Shown: piece by piece, positions 1 through 8,296 of the stretch | Position numbering within the stretch: the first letter of the stretch is position 1 | Layout of the letters: every line of letters begins with the position of its first letter | Assembly: GCA_017522515.1 (NCBI GenBank) | Contig: JAFWZH010000307.1 | Span: 1 to 29,866 of the forward strand | Length of the DNA stretch: 29,866 nucleotides | Direction of reading: 5' to 3' | DNA from: Clostridia bacterium | GTDB lineage: Bacteria > Bacillota_A > Clostridia > UBA1212 > UBA1255 | Notes under the pieces: model-generated | What the model saw: the letters and a program-made list of their open reading frames with translations, nothing else | Databases searched by the model: none | What the model was told of the DNA's origin: nothing | Made by a program: the position numbers and the translations under genes

Positions 1-369
1 ATTCTTTCTAAAATTATCATCACCTCTCAGTCCCAACTTTTCCTTTATCGACCTAGCCGTCAATGTCTGGCTTCCAATCGAAACAATCACCTGCTTGACA
101 AATAAATCCATCTTGATTTCATTACCTGTTTCATTACCTGTCCTTCTCCAGAGTATAACCCAGAATTCTTCCTGCTGATAAAATTCCGGTCGTTGCAACC
201 CCATTGAGACACAACGATTTATCATATCATTAGTGCCTGTTCCAACTTGCTCAATATAACCAGCATTTATTTTTTGCAAAAGAGCATCCTGCCGAATAAA
301 TCTAGCCAGTTCTCGGCGTTCGCCTTGCAACTCATTCTGGACACTGCTTATGAATATCTTTACAGGCAT
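1..369 (-). CDS. DUF4062 / RecG-like ATP-binding protein, internally deleted, 3' end outside window
   Basis: An open frame of 123 codons runs from an ATG at 369 off the left edge. Its first ~30 residues (MPVKIFISSVQNEL...) match the start of DUF4062 proteins. Directly after DALL it continues with NAGYIEQVGTGTNDMI, which belongs to the far C-terminal part of RecG-like ATP-binding proteins of the same architecture, and then with a C-terminal helix-turn-helix-like stretch (SIKEKLGLRGDDNF). Family members place several hundred residues (rest of DUF4062, AlbA_2, ATPase region) between these parts. The simplest reading is an in-frame internal deletion, leaving a shortened and probably non-functional gene. 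It lies 37 bp downstream of the ATPase gene ending at 407. The family assignment is from memory of motifs; the junction is visible in the sequence. Confidence 0.7.
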   Translation of the reverse strand, partial: MPVKIFISSVQNELQGERRELARFIRQDALLQKINAGYIEQVGTGTNDMINRCVSMGLQRPEFYQQEEFWVILWRRTGNETGNEIKMDLFVKQVIVSIGSQTLTARSIKEKLGLRGDDNFRKN

Positions 370-406
370 ATTAGACAATATTTATCAATACCAACATCTT
401 TTTGAA

Positions 407-2002
407 CTACATTCCCCACACCATAATCTTTCGGTCATTGTACTGACATTCCTTATGCCAGATTTTTTCGTCCCATGGTTTACCGGGAGTTCGGTCGAAA
501 ATTATGAAATGCCCTTCGTCAACTGCACCAGCCTTGTCCATATATTCCCAGGTCTGGCGCAAACCGTCCTCTATTGTCTTGTCAAGGCTGCAACGCTTAA
601 TTTTCAGTTCCAGCACTATGCGCTGTATAGGCCCGCCATAATGGTCGGTAAGCGGTTTGCGGATGAGAAGGTCGGTACGACCACGACCTAAACCATATTC
701 GCGGTCGATGTAGCCACCGCCATTTACAACTCTCTGCAGAAATGCCTGCATAAGCAGCTGCGGTCCGCTCTCCTTATAGTCGAACTTTTCTATCCACGCA
801 TCGGCGTTCTGGCGGAAGAACTGCTGGAAGTCGAGCATAAGTTTCTCCATGTTGATGCAGTTGTCGGGATTCATATACCAAGCCGACTGCTGCGCAAGGC
901 TCTCCTGCGTAGTCCATGTAAGTTCGCGCGGTATTATCTCGCGGTAGATGCCGTTGGCAATACGAATGGGCCTATCACGCGTAATTAGCCCCATATCAAT
1001 TACATACTGCATGTCATCCTGTGGAAATAGAGCATCATCGACTTCCATGTCGTTAGCAAGAATAGGTCCGATGACTCGGCGCACACGCTCCTCTTTCAAC
1101 TTGTCAATAAGTATGTCGATGTGTGTTTCCCTGCGATAGATAATGCGTTCCTGCGCCCTGTATATCATTTCGGGAATAATCCTTATGCTTCGGTCTCGGT
1201 TCTCCTTCATCCGCATTGTAACCTCGTAGCCAAGCGCATTCACCAACCACGGCTGTCCTGCAGTCGCCTCCCATATCATCGGAAAACATGCCTCGTCGAA
1301 CTGCTGTCCCGTTGCCTTTGTGTGTTCCATATACAGCTCATGCACTTCCTCCTTTGTCAGATTGCCAAGCCGCAACGACTCAGCCTTTATGTTGAAAGCC
1401 GAACCGCCGGTTACAATGTCCTGATTGGAAAGAACTATGCGGTAGTCGCGAACATCTCGGACACCACACAAGATAATCGACTGCGGGAAAGCATTCGGAC
1501 GGTCGGCATATCCGGAACGAATCTGGCGAAGGACACTAACCAAACTGTCACCGACAAGGGCATCTATCTCGTCGATAAAAAGAACTATTGGCTTTGGCAT
1601 ACGCTCCGACAGGCGGCGCAGATAGGTGGCCAGCATTGTGTCTTTGCCAGTCTGTTGCACCCCATCGCGAACCTGCATAGGGATGTCGTTCTTCACGATT
1701 CCACGGAACTGTTCCGCCAGTGTGTCTATGGTAGATTTTACTACGCTCTGCACATCGTTACGCGAAGCTTGCCCCCCTTCCACATTTGCATACACAGCAA
1801 TGTACTCACCATGTTCGTTCAGATAGTCGCGAAGCGCAAGCATACAGGTTGTCTTGCCAGTCTGACGCGGGGCATGAAGTACAAAATATTTCTGCTGTCT
1901 GATGAGCAACAAAACTTCTTCCAAGTCGAAACGCTTTAGCGGGTCGATATAGTAGTGAAGGTCGGTTTTTATTGGTCCTGCCGTATTAAAGAATCGCTCC
2001 AT
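407..2002 (-). CDS. AAA-family ATPase with C-terminal PD-(D/E)XK nuclease-like domain
   Basis: A 531-residue protein from an ATG at 2002. The Walker A motif APRQTGKT is at residues 44-51 and Walker B (IVLFIDEID) around 139-147, within a P-loop ATPase of the AAA_14-like type. The C-terminus has a PD-(D/E)XK signature: D444 in GRGRTDLLI, E465 and K467 in LELKIK, followed by the Q and Y expected of such nucleases (QTWEYMD). Proteins of this build are abundant in Bacteroidetes; their role is not established, and a defence or mobile-gene role is only a guess. It follows the last glycosyltransferase by 33 bp and has its own possible promoter (TAACTTTG at 2023-2030), so it need not be part of the polysaccharide transcript. 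The N-terminus (FFNTAGPIKTDLHYYI) is typical of the family and supports the start. Confidence 0.85.
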   Translation of the reverse strand: MERFFNTAGPIKTDLHYYIDPLKRFDLEEVLLLIRQQKYFVLHAPRQTGKTTCMLALRDYLNEHGEYIAVYANVEGGQASRNDVQSVVKSTIDTLAEQFRGIVKNDIPMQVRDGVQQTGKDTMLATYLRRLSERMPKPIVLFIDEIDALVGDSLVSVLRQIRSGYADRPNAFPQSIILCGVRDVRDYRIVLSNQDIVTGGSAFNIKAESLRLGNLTKEEVHELYMEHTKATGQQFDEACFPMIWEATAGQPWLVNALGYEVTMRMKENRDRSIRIIPEMIYRAQERIIYRRETHIDILIDKLKEERVRRVIGPILANDMEVDDALFPQDDMQYVIDMGLITRDRPIRIANGIYREIIPRELTWTTQESLAQQSAWYMNPDNCINMEKLMLDFQQFFRQNADAWIEKFDYKESGPQLLMQAFLQRVVNGGGYIDREYGLGRGRTDLLIRKPLTDHYGGPIQRIVLELKIKRCSLDKTIEDGLRQTWEYMDKAGAVDEGHFIIFDRTPGKPWDEKIWHKECQYNDRKIMVWGM

Positions 2003-2022
2003 ATAGTACTATGATTTGGGAA

Positions 2023-2054
2023 CAAAGTTAAGAATTTATTTTATCAAATCCAAT
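2023..2054 (-). promoter_or_regulatory. possible promoter of the 407-2002 ATPase gene
   Basis: On the minus strand, TAACTTTG (2023-2030) fits the Bacteroidetes -7 consensus TAnnTTTG. Twenty bases upstream is ATTG (2051-2054), three of four matches to the -33 box TTTG. It overlaps the end of the preceding glycosyltransferase gene, and the gene start lies 20 bp downstream of the -7 box. Confidence 0.35.
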
Positions 2055-3205
2055 ATCACCTTTTCTTGATTTTCCCAATTATATTCCATAGCTGCCTTTT
2101 TACAATTGTCCTTATACTTTGACAAGTCCGATTCTGACATCTTATTAATAGCATCTGCTATTTCTTTGGGATTGTTTCTTACCAACATACCCAAATCATA
2201 TTTCTCAATAATCAATCTGTTTTCCGGCACATCGGAACCTATTGTCGGAATACCCGAATGTGTATATTCAAAAAGTTTATTGGCAGAAGCCAGATGCTTG
2301 CTTATGTTTATACTTGCCTGAAGATTGATTCCTGCGTCGGCTCCTCTTGTGTAACGAAGTAATTCTGACGATGGCACCTCGTCAATAAAATGTACTTTTT
2401 CTTGCAACGAAAGTTCTGCCATCCGCTTCTGCATATCCTTTTTCAATGTTCCATCACCAATAACAAACAGATGCACATTTGATTTCACATAAGCCATCGA
2501 CTCTATCATTTCAATCAATGCCCGTCCTGCATTTAGTCGACCCTGAAACAACAATACAAAACTATCACTGGACAAATTATATTCACTGCGGAAATCATAA
2601 AAATCATTTGCTGTTTGTATATTCGGACAATTCATAACAATTTGTATATCATCCCTCTTATATTTGTTCTTGAAATAATTTTTAAACGAAATACTTGTTG
2701 TCACAAACTCATCTGCCTTTTTTACCATTTTTTTCTCCGCCCTATTTCCGAGCGTTGACATCACAAACAAAGCCGTCTTATACAATATTGATTTATACCA
2801 TTTCGCCTTGCTCGGAAAAAACTGATTCAATGTGCCGACAAAAATTTCGTGGGAATCGTATATCACCTTAGAACCTATTTTTTCTTTCAATTTCAACGCT
2901 GGCTTCAAGTCCGGCAAATCATTGGCCCATATATAATCGTATGCAATGCCCTGCTTTAGAACCTCGGGCACAAAGAACATAAATTCGTTGTAAAAGCAGG
3001 TGTGCTTTACAAATCTTGACTTTATGCCTTCTTTCTTTTCACAAGAAAACAAACGAACATTATCACCAAAAATATCTTTGTCTGAGTCCTTGCCATATAC
3101 ATAATAAAGATCAACATCCGCAACTCTAGACATTGTCTTTATTTCGCGTATTACCCTAGAATCGCTTGCTATTCCACCATTTAAAAGTACGCAAACCTTC
3201 TTCAT
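2036..3205 (-). CDS. glycosyltransferase, GT4 family
   Basis: A 389-residue GT-B-fold enzyme predicted to transfer a sugar from a nucleotide donor in the cytoplasm during polysaccharide assembly. The N-terminal acceptor half contains ANDLPDL (94-100) and the DSHE motif (117-120), frequent in this GT4 subgroup. The C-terminal donor half contains LLFQGRLNAGRAL and a late segment FEYTHSGIPTIGSDVPE, corresponding to the EX7E region of the family. It starts 2 bp from the end of the acyltransferase gene at 3208 and is the last polysaccharide gene before the ATPase gene at the cluster's left end. Donor and acceptor cannot be read from the sequence. Confidence 0.88.
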   Translation of the reverse strand: MKKVCVLLNGGIASDSRVIREIKTMSRVADVDLYYVYGKDSDKDIFGDNVRLFSCEKKEGIKSRFVKHTCFYNEFMFFVPEVLKQGIAYDYIWANDLPDLKPALKLKEKIGSKVIYDSHEIFVGTLNQFFPSKAKWYKSILYKTALFVMSTLGNRAEKKMVKKADEFVTTSISFKNYFKNKYKRDDIQIVMNCPNIQTANDFYDFRSEYNLSSDSFVLLFQGRLNAGRALIEMIESMAYVKSNVHLFVIGDGTLKKDMQKRMAELSLQEKVHFIDEVPSSELLRYTRGADAGINLQASINISKHLASANKLFEYTHSGIPTIGSDVPENRLIIEKYDLGMLVRNNPKEIADAINKMSESDLSKYKDNCKKAAMEYNWENQEKVILDLIK

Positions 3206-3207
3206 TT

Positions 3208-3867
3208 CTACCTTTTTTCAAATTCATCCAAAAATGCCTTAACATCAGAAAAGCGGTCCTTATGCCTTACCAACTCGCTTTTATCCAATTTCCACCATTC
3301 CGATTTAAGTAACCGCTCAATTGTCGCCTCATCGAACCTATACCTGATTATTTTTGCAGGAATTCCTGCCACTATAGCGTATGGCGGCACATCCTTGTTG
3401 ACAAAAGCACCAGCTCCAACAACTGCTCCAGTACCTATTTTGACACCAGACATTATCATTGCATTGGCCGAAATCAAAACATCGTCACCTACAGCCACAG
3501 GCACCTGCCTTTCAATATAATTTCTATCAACCCAACCACGCTGCTTTGAATAAAACACAGGACTTGTGCCTATTCCGTCAAGTTTATGGTTTTCCAATCC
3601 TATTTTCACATCGTGCGATATTGATACATACCTGCCAATTCCATCGCAATTCAAAATTTCGGCTCTATCGCCTATATATGTATAACTTCCCAAACGCTTT
3701 AAAGAATTGCTTATAAATACATCCTTCCTTATAATAAGCTCTTCGCCAAGAATCGATTCGTCAACTATATAAGATTCTATTTTTGAATTCTTATATCGAC
3801 GGGGATAAACGGAATTTATCTTATAATAGGTCTTAATATCTGTCAATATTTTTTTGAGAAAAGTCAT
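3208..3867 (-). CDS. CatB-like hexapeptide-repeat O-acetyltransferase
   Basis: A 219-residue left-handed beta-helix acyltransferase of the xenobiotic acetyltransferase (CatB/VatD) type. Hexapeptide turns are visible as [43 protein letters not shown], ending with [18 protein letters not shown], the usual end of these proteins. H94 in LENHKLDG is at the position of the catalytic histidine. In this setting it probably acetylates a polysaccharide sugar or a sugar nucleotide rather than an antibiotic. Its ATG overlaps the stop of the upstream glycosyltransferase by 4 bp (ATGA), which indicates translational coupling. Confidence 0.87.
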   Translation of the reverse strand: MTFLKKILTDIKTYYKINSVYPRRYKNSKIESYIVDESILGEELIIRKDVFISNSLKRLGSYTYIGDRAEILNCDGIGRYVSISHDVKIGLENHKLDGIGTSPVFYSKQRGWVDRNYIERQVPVAVGDDVLISANAMIMSGVKIGTGAVVGAGAFVNKDVPPYAIVAGIPAKIIRYRFDEATIERLLKSEWWKLDKSELVRHKDRFSDVKAFLDEFEKR

Positions 3868-5066
3868 TTCTTTTTTTTGTTTAGATATTTTGCAAATCTT
3901 TCCGCATTTGCAGAGAAAGAATATCTTTCCTGAACCGTATCGCGTGCAGACTTACCAATATTTGAAAATTTTTCTTGCAAAGATAACACTTTTTTCAGCA
4001 CATCATACCAATTTGAGTTATCCGGTTTTACAAGAAAACCATTCTTTCCATCTTCTATAATCTCCCCATTTACAGTAACATTTGTCGCCACACCGACAAC
4101 CCCCAATCCCATATACTGCAAAAGCTTGAAACCACACTTGCCACGACCTACAATATTATTTTCAATAGGCATAAGACCGACATCAAAACTTCTTATCAGG
4201 TCCTTTTCTGAATCAAGGCTCCATCTCTGGTTTTCAATCCTGAATTTTGCCTCTGTATTCTGATAATCCCGACCAGCCACAACAACAAGCTTAAACTTAT
4301 AATCAGCAGCCAACCTATTCAATTGTCCCACAAGCATATCCAAATAATGCAAATTGTGATTTCCTCCAATCCACCCCAAAACAATCTCGGTCGCACCATC
4401 ATCATAAACTTTGGCAGGATACTCATCATAATCGACACAAGTCGGCATAACCAAAACGGCATTGTCATCAATGTTTTTGTTTTCAGATAATACTTTCCCC
4501 TTCAGATAATTAGAGCCCACGACAAATCGCCTGTACAATTTCAGGGAATCATTAAACTTATTGCCACACTCCCCCATCAACTTGCCATATATACTGACTA
4601 TTGTTCTCGGCTCCCTCTTTGATGCAGATATGTCGTCATCAAAATCGAGCATCACATTAGGATGAATCTTCTGCAGAAACTTTTCCATAAACAGGTTGCC
4701 GTAGTCATTAAATTGCAATAGTTCTCTCCTGACAATTACAGTCTTAAACTTTCTTGCGCAAATACACTGACGGAATCTCTTCCTCATAGCCCTAATATAC
4801 AGCAATGGCATATTTCTGAACTGCGCTTCAAAGACATTTTTGTCGGGAAATATCGTCCACACCTCACAGCGCAAACCATTCTTCTCGAACTCCGTTTTCC
4901 ACTTCCACGCCCTATATTGGTATCCGGCATTCTCTATAGGAAAATTTTCCAGAAACAATACACCGTCGCTTGCGTTTCGCCTACGCAGAAAAACACCGCA
5001 AATCCATGCTAGAAAACGGTAGAAATAAAGAGCGATAAAGAGATATATGTTATAGAAGGTTTTCAT
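3864..5066 (-). CDS. glycosyltransferase, GT4 family
   Basis: A 400-residue GT-B-type glycosyltransferase. The first ~20 residues are hydrophobic ([20 protein letters not shown]), suggesting membrane attachment. The donor-binding half has [10 protein letters not shown] near residue 230 and then [18 protein letters not shown] and [13 protein letters not shown], the usual GT4 nucleotide-sugar region. It starts 22 bp downstream of the ATPase gene ending at 5089 and overlaps the following acyltransferase by 4 bp. The ATPase pair at 5089-8170 separates this three-gene group (3864-5066, 3208-3867, 2036-3205) from the main cluster. Sugar specificity is unknown. Confidence 0.86.
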   Translation of the reverse strand: MKTFYNIYLFIALYFYRFLAWICGVFLRRRNASDGVLFLENFPIENAGYQYRAWKWKTEFEKNGLRCEVWTIFPDKNVFEAQFRNMPLLYIRAMRKRFRQCICARKFKTVIVRRELLQFNDYGNLFMEKFLQKIHPNVMLDFDDDISASKREPRTIVSIYGKLMGECGNKFNDSLKLYRRFVVGSNYLKGKVLSENKNIDDNAVLVMPTCVDYDEYPAKVYDDGATEIVLGWIGGNHNLHYLDMLVGQLNRLAADYKFKLVVVAGRDYQNTEAKFRIENQRWSLDSEKDLIRSFDVGLMPIENNIVGRGKCGFKLLQYMGLGVVGVATNVTVNGEIIEDGKNGFLVKPDNSNWYDVLKKVLSLQEKFSNIGKSARDTVQERYSFSANAERFAKYLNKKKK

Positions 5067-5088
5067 TGAGAAGATTTAGATTAACAAT

Positions 5089-6429
5089 TTACATATCATT
5101 CAGCGTAAGACATTTTGTTTCTACTGCATAGTCACAAAATAGATGATTGCGCAACTTCTCAACTTTTTCCTGAAATTTTTCTGGCTTGAAGTTCTTTCTC
5201 TGCCTTTTTACCTCGGCAATCAGAACTTTCCTTTCGTTGTAATAGGTTGCAACAATATCCACTTCGTTCTGCTCGTTGGTCTTGTTTGCCTTGCGAGAAG
5301 TCTCCCACCACGACCCTATGCTTTCCACCGGTTCGGTCTGCATAATCTTGTCCTTGAAATAATCCTCAAGCTCCTTGCCCGAATATGTCTCATAATCGTT
5401 TGACACAACTTCACGCAAACGCTCATAATGACCTGTCTGGACAAGATTCTGATTTCGAACAATATATCGAAACCAAAACCTAAGGAAATGGTCTTTTATC
5501 TCGTAGCGTACCGTCTGCGAACCTTCCTTCGCAAAAATCGGACGCTTCTTTGCTATCACATCATAATCTTCCTCCAGCCTCAAAAGAGTGCCGCCCAGCG
5601 TACTCAGTCCAGTAACCTGTGAAATCCTCGACGGCTCGTTGACACCAGAAGCAATGGCAGACAGAACCGAATAATAGATTCCGTACTTTTTTCCGAACTC
5701 CTGTATCAGCATCACATTGCCTTCCTCGATGAAGATTGAATTTTCTTCGGTCATCTGGCTTATCATCTTACGAACAGAAACTGATTTCCTGTCCATCAGC
5801 AATTCGATATATTTCGGAACTCCGCCAGTAAAAGCATAGAGCGCAAGCAAATCATCATTGGTATAGTGTGGATTATAATCTCCAAGTATCTGCTTCAAAA
5901 CATCAACAGAGAAAGGCTTTACCCGCATAATGCAGTTCGCCCTGCCATATAGCGGCTCCTTGCTGTCCTGAAATATCTTATGCATCATAGTATATACCGA
6001 ACCGCTTACTATGAGATTGACATTGGTAATGTCTTTCATACTGTCCCAAATGTTCTGCATATAACTGAAAACGGAAGCATTTATCTGATACAATTCCTGG
6101 AATTCATCAATGATAAGATTGTATTTTCTGTTTTTTCCTATTTCCATGCACATCTGGAACACATCGCTGAAACTACTTATCCCATCTGGCACGAACACAC
6201 CAAGCGATTGCCTTATAATTTCGGCAAACTGCCGGCACAATTCGGCCTCGTTTGTTCGCGACACAAACCAATAAACCGTAGGTGTATTTTCGCAACTTTT
6301 GAGAATGAGTTTGGTTTTACCAATTCTACGCCTGCCAGTAACAACAGTCATCTGAGAATTGACATTAAATGCAGTATTCCGCACATTCTCAAGAGTTTCA
6401 AGTTCCTTTTGCCTGTCGTAAAACTTCAT
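5089..6429 (-). CDS. ATPase_2/DUF234-type ATPase with PD-(D/E)XK-like C-terminus
   Basis: 446 residues from the ATG at 6429 (MKFYDRQKEL). A longer reading from a TTG at 6480 is rejected because it would read through the promoter -7 box and a leader hairpin. It resembles the ATPase_2 (archaeal-type ATPase) plus DUF234 family: Walker A TGRRRIGKTK (31-40), Walker B YNLIIDEFQEL (103-113), a sensor-like VSGSVYTMMH, a wHTH-like middle (SRISQVTGLSTLGGTLLRLEE), and IKDHFLRFWFRYI at the start of the DUF234 part. The end has nuclease-like residues EVDIVATY...LIAEVKRQ (D and E-x-K). These proteins are common in Bacteroidetes and archaea with unproven roles. It interrupts the polysaccharide genes and probably has its own promoter. 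Confidence 0.85.
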   Translation of the reverse strand: MKFYDRQKELETLENVRNTAFNVNSQMTVVTGRRRIGKTKLILKSCENTPTVYWFVSRTNEAELCRQFAEIIRQSLGVFVPDGISSFSDVFQMCMEIGKNRKYNLIIDEFQELYQINASVFSYMQNIWDSMKDITNVNLIVSGSVYTMMHKIFQDSKEPLYGRANCIMRVKPFSVDVLKQILGDYNPHYTNDDLLALYAFTGGVPKYIELLMDRKSVSVRKMISQMTEENSIFIEEGNVMLIQEFGKKYGIYYSVLSAIASGVNEPSRISQVTGLSTLGGTLLRLEEDYDVIAKKRPIFAKEGSQTVRYEIKDHFLRFWFRYIVRNQNLVQTGHYERLREVVSNDYETYSGKELEDYFKDKIMQTEPVESIGSWWETSRKANKTNEQNEVDIVATYYNERKVLIAEVKRQRKNFKPEKFQEKVEKLRNHLFCDYAVETKCLTLNDM

Positions 6430-6443
6430 AATTTCTTTAAATT

Positions 6444-6483
6444 TAACCACCGCTAAAATAACGGCGGTTATTTTTCGCAAAGA
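6444..6483. repeat. 40-bp direct repeat, copy 1, with leader hairpin
   Basis: Matches 6551-6590 at 39 of 40 positions; the offset is 107 bp. It contains inverted arms at 6444-6452 and 6462-6470 (TAACCACCG / CGGCGGTTA) around a 9-base AT-rich loop. In transcripts of the 5089-6429 gene this hairpin would lie in the 5' leader between the -7 box and the ATG, where it could affect transcription or translation. Confidence 0.85.
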
Positions 6484-6510
6484 TATAATTTTTATTATTA
6501 CGATATTAAA
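6478..6510 (-). promoter_or_regulatory. promoter of the 5089-6429 ATPase gene
   Basis: On the minus strand TATCTTTG (6478-6485) matches the Bacteroidetes -7 box TAnnTTTG exactly. TTTA (6507-6510) lies 21 bases upstream in place of the -33 box TTTG. The ATG at 6429 is about 48 bp downstream of the -7 box, so this position supports the shorter gene start. Confidence 0.55.
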
Positions 6511-6544
6511 ACAGGAAAATATTTTTCGGTAGCAACCTTACTCC

Positions 6545-6583
6545 AAAAAATAACCACCGCTAAAATAACGGCGGTTATTTTTT
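6545..6583 (-). terminator. intrinsic terminator after the 6629-8170 gene
   Basis: Arms 6545-6559 and 6569-6583 can pair over 15 bp. In minus-strand RNA the one imperfect pair is a G-U wobble. The loop is 9 bases and the hairpin ends in a run of U. It lies about 45 bp past the stop of the upstream ATPase gene, so it probably ends that transcript before the next ATPase promoter. On the plus strand the pair becomes an A-C mismatch. Confidence 0.6.
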
Positions 6584-6590
6584 GCAAAGA
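6551..6590. repeat. 40-bp direct repeat, copy 2
   Basis: Second copy of the repeat at 6444-6483, with one difference (T instead of C before GCAAAGA). This copy forms the core of the terminator at 6545-6583. Unlike copy 1 it is followed by AAACAT, so its would-be -7 box reads TTTCTTTG and is off consensus. Confidence 0.85.
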
Positions 6591-6628
6591 AACATCTGCT
6601 TACAATATTTATTTGGAACAACTTTATA

Positions 6629-8170
6629 CTATAATACTTTCCAATCATCGATGCAACGCTTTTCCGTAGAAAAGTTCACCCCTATCCTGAACAATTTACG
6701 CGAATCGTCTGCAAACGGTCGTGCATAACCCTTTTCTTCTATTTGCTTCAGAGCAACCTCGGCACTCTGGTCTATCTTGAACTCAAAGATGTAGATGTAG
6801 TCTTTGGTCTGCACAAGCATGTCCATCCTGCCATCGGTCGTATGACGCTCCACATCGACATAAAAACCAAGCAATGTAAAAAACACATACATGGCATTGT
6901 GGAAATACAGTTCCTTGTCGCCCATAAGGGAATAGTCGCCATTGGCAAAGAACGCCTCCAACCTCTGCATAAAACTTTCCGCCTTGCCATACCTAACTTC
7001 ATTGACAAACTTTGAAACATCAAAATTTGACCTTCCTGTACTCTTTGGCATATAATAAGGCTGCAAATACTTTACAAAGCCCTCGCGAACCTCTCTGTTT
7101 GGGAAACCGAGAGTATAGAACTTGAATTCAGTGTCGTAATCCTTTATAGTCAGGTAGCCACTCTGATACAACAATGGCAATGGATTTTCGTCCATTATGT
7201 CAATGGAATTAAGCGTATCGGCAGATAGTTTCTCCTCGGTCATTTCATCGAGACGATAATTTGCTTTCTGCAACTGACGGACAAGGAAAGTTGGCGTACC
7301 AGTCTCGAACCAGTAGTCGCGGAACTGACAGCTCGAAAGTGTATTTAGCAAACTGAATGGATTATAAATCCCAGGAGTGTTCCAGTCGAAGTGGTAACCG
7401 TCGTAATCCAATTTCAACTGGCCGTAGCACTCGTCCTTTGTCATGCCATTTACATCAGCCAATTCCGCCACGCTTGCATCAAAATACTCGTGCAGTTCAG
7501 CTTCTGTAACTCCGCATATAGCCGAGTACCTACGGTCGAAAGATATGTCCGTCAGATTGTTAAGGTCGCTGAATACGCTAACCTTGCCAAACTTTGTTAC
7601 GCCTGTAAGAAATGCAAAGCGTATCTTGGCATCTTGGGTTTTCAAAACAGAATAAAACGCCTTAAGTTTGCTCCGATAGATATCCTGCAGCACATTGTTG
7701 CCTATAGTTTGCAACAACGGCTTGTCGTATTCATCGACAAGTATCACTACAGGCCTGCCTGTTTGTTCGAAAGCCTTGTCTATCACATGCAGGAATCGTT
7801 CCTCGGATGCCCGCAGGCAAAATTCATCGCCATATATTTTTTCCCACTGCTCCAAGTGTCGATTCAATTCTGTTTCCAGCGACGATTCATCCTTATACTC
7901 CCTGCTGTTCAAATCGAGATGAAGTACAGGATAAGACTTCCATTCCTTTTCCAACTTGCTTATAGCCAAGCCTTCAAACAAATCTTTCTTTCCTAGGAAA
8001 TAAGCTTCCATAGTAGATATCAGCAAACTTTTCCCGAATCTACGCGGACGCGACAGAAAGTAATAACAACCCTCGCTCGCAAGCTTATATACAAAGGCGG
8101 TCTTGTCAATGTACACGAAGCCTTCCGTCCTTATTTTTTCAAAACTCTGTATGCCAATAGGATACTTCAT
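6629..8170 (-). CDS. AAA-ATPase-like / PDDEXK_9 protein
   Basis: A 513-residue protein of the AAA-ATPase_like plus PD-(D/E)XK nuclease (DUF1703-type) family. Its opening, MKYPIGIQSFEKIRTEGFVYIDKT, shows the conserved family start and supports the ATG at 8170. The P-loop RPRRFGKSL is at 41-49 and Walker B VVILVDEYD at 141-149. The C-terminal nuclease core has D450 (DGRMDMLV), E463 and K465 (IFEFKID), then a QIEEKGYARPF segment typical of the family. Members occur in many copies in Bacteroidetes genomes; a defence or selfish role is suspected but not shown here. The gene has a good promoter of its own just upstream and a terminator just downstream, so it is a self-contained unit inside the polysaccharide cluster. 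Confidence 0.92.
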   Translation of the reverse strand: MKYPIGIQSFEKIRTEGFVYIDKTAFVYKLASEGCYYFLSRPRRFGKSLLISTMEAYFLGKKDLFEGLAISKLEKEWKSYPVLHLDLNSREYKDESSLETELNRHLEQWEKIYGDEFCLRASEERFLHVIDKAFEQTGRPVVILVDEYDKPLLQTIGNNVLQDIYRSKLKAFYSVLKTQDAKIRFAFLTGVTKFGKVSVFSDLNNLTDISFDRRYSAICGVTEAELHEYFDASVAELADVNGMTKDECYGQLKLDYDGYHFDWNTPGIYNPFSLLNTLSSCQFRDYWFETGTPTFLVRQLQKANYRLDEMTEEKLSADTLNSIDIMDENPLPLLYQSGYLTIKDYDTEFKFYTLGFPNREVREGFVKYLQPYYMPKSTGRSNFDVSKFVNEVRYGKAESFMQRLEAFFANGDYSLMGDKELYFHNAMYVFFTLLGFYVDVERHTTDGRMDMLVQTKDYIYIFEFKIDQSAEVALKQIEEKGYARPFADDSRKLFRIGVNFSTEKRCIDDWKVL

Positions 8171-8186
8171 TGCATTTTATTTTCTG

Positions 8187-8219
8187 CAAAGATATGATTT
8201 TTATGCTTACGGCATCAAA
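8187..8219 (-). promoter_or_regulatory. promoter of the 6629-8170 gene
   Basis: On the minus strand TTTG (8216-8219), a 21-bp spacer, then TATCTTTG (8187-8194) exactly matches the Bacteroidetes consensus TTTG-N19-21-TAnnTTTG. The ATG at 8170 lies 16 bp downstream of the -7 box, giving a very short leader. The sequence upstream to about 8277 resembles that upstream of the 5089-6429 gene, including a degraded form of the AACGGCGGTTATTT repeat. Confidence 0.65.
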
Positions 8220-8296
8220 GATAACACAATATTTTTCGGCATCAACATTCCAATTTTAACGGCGATTATCTTTCGGAATAAACCACAATCCAATAT

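Noticed and set aside
350..691. Plus-strand open frame of 113 codons
   Set aside because: It runs across the ends of two minus-strand genes and shows no recognisable domain.
1121..1939. Plus-strand open frame of 272 codons
   Set aside because: It lies entirely opposite the ATPase gene at 407-2002, which has clear Walker and nuclease motifs; the translation resembles no family and is a reverse-strand shadow.
6430..6480. Extended N-terminus (17 residues from a TTG) for the ATPase gene 5089-6429
   Set aside because: The added codons read through the promoter -7 box and the leader hairpin repeat; the ATG at 6429 begins the conserved MKFYDRQKEL start.
7391..7996. Plus-strand open frame of 201 codons
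   Set aside because: It is antisense to the well-supported AAA-ATPase-like/PDDEXK gene and shows no protein-like motifs.
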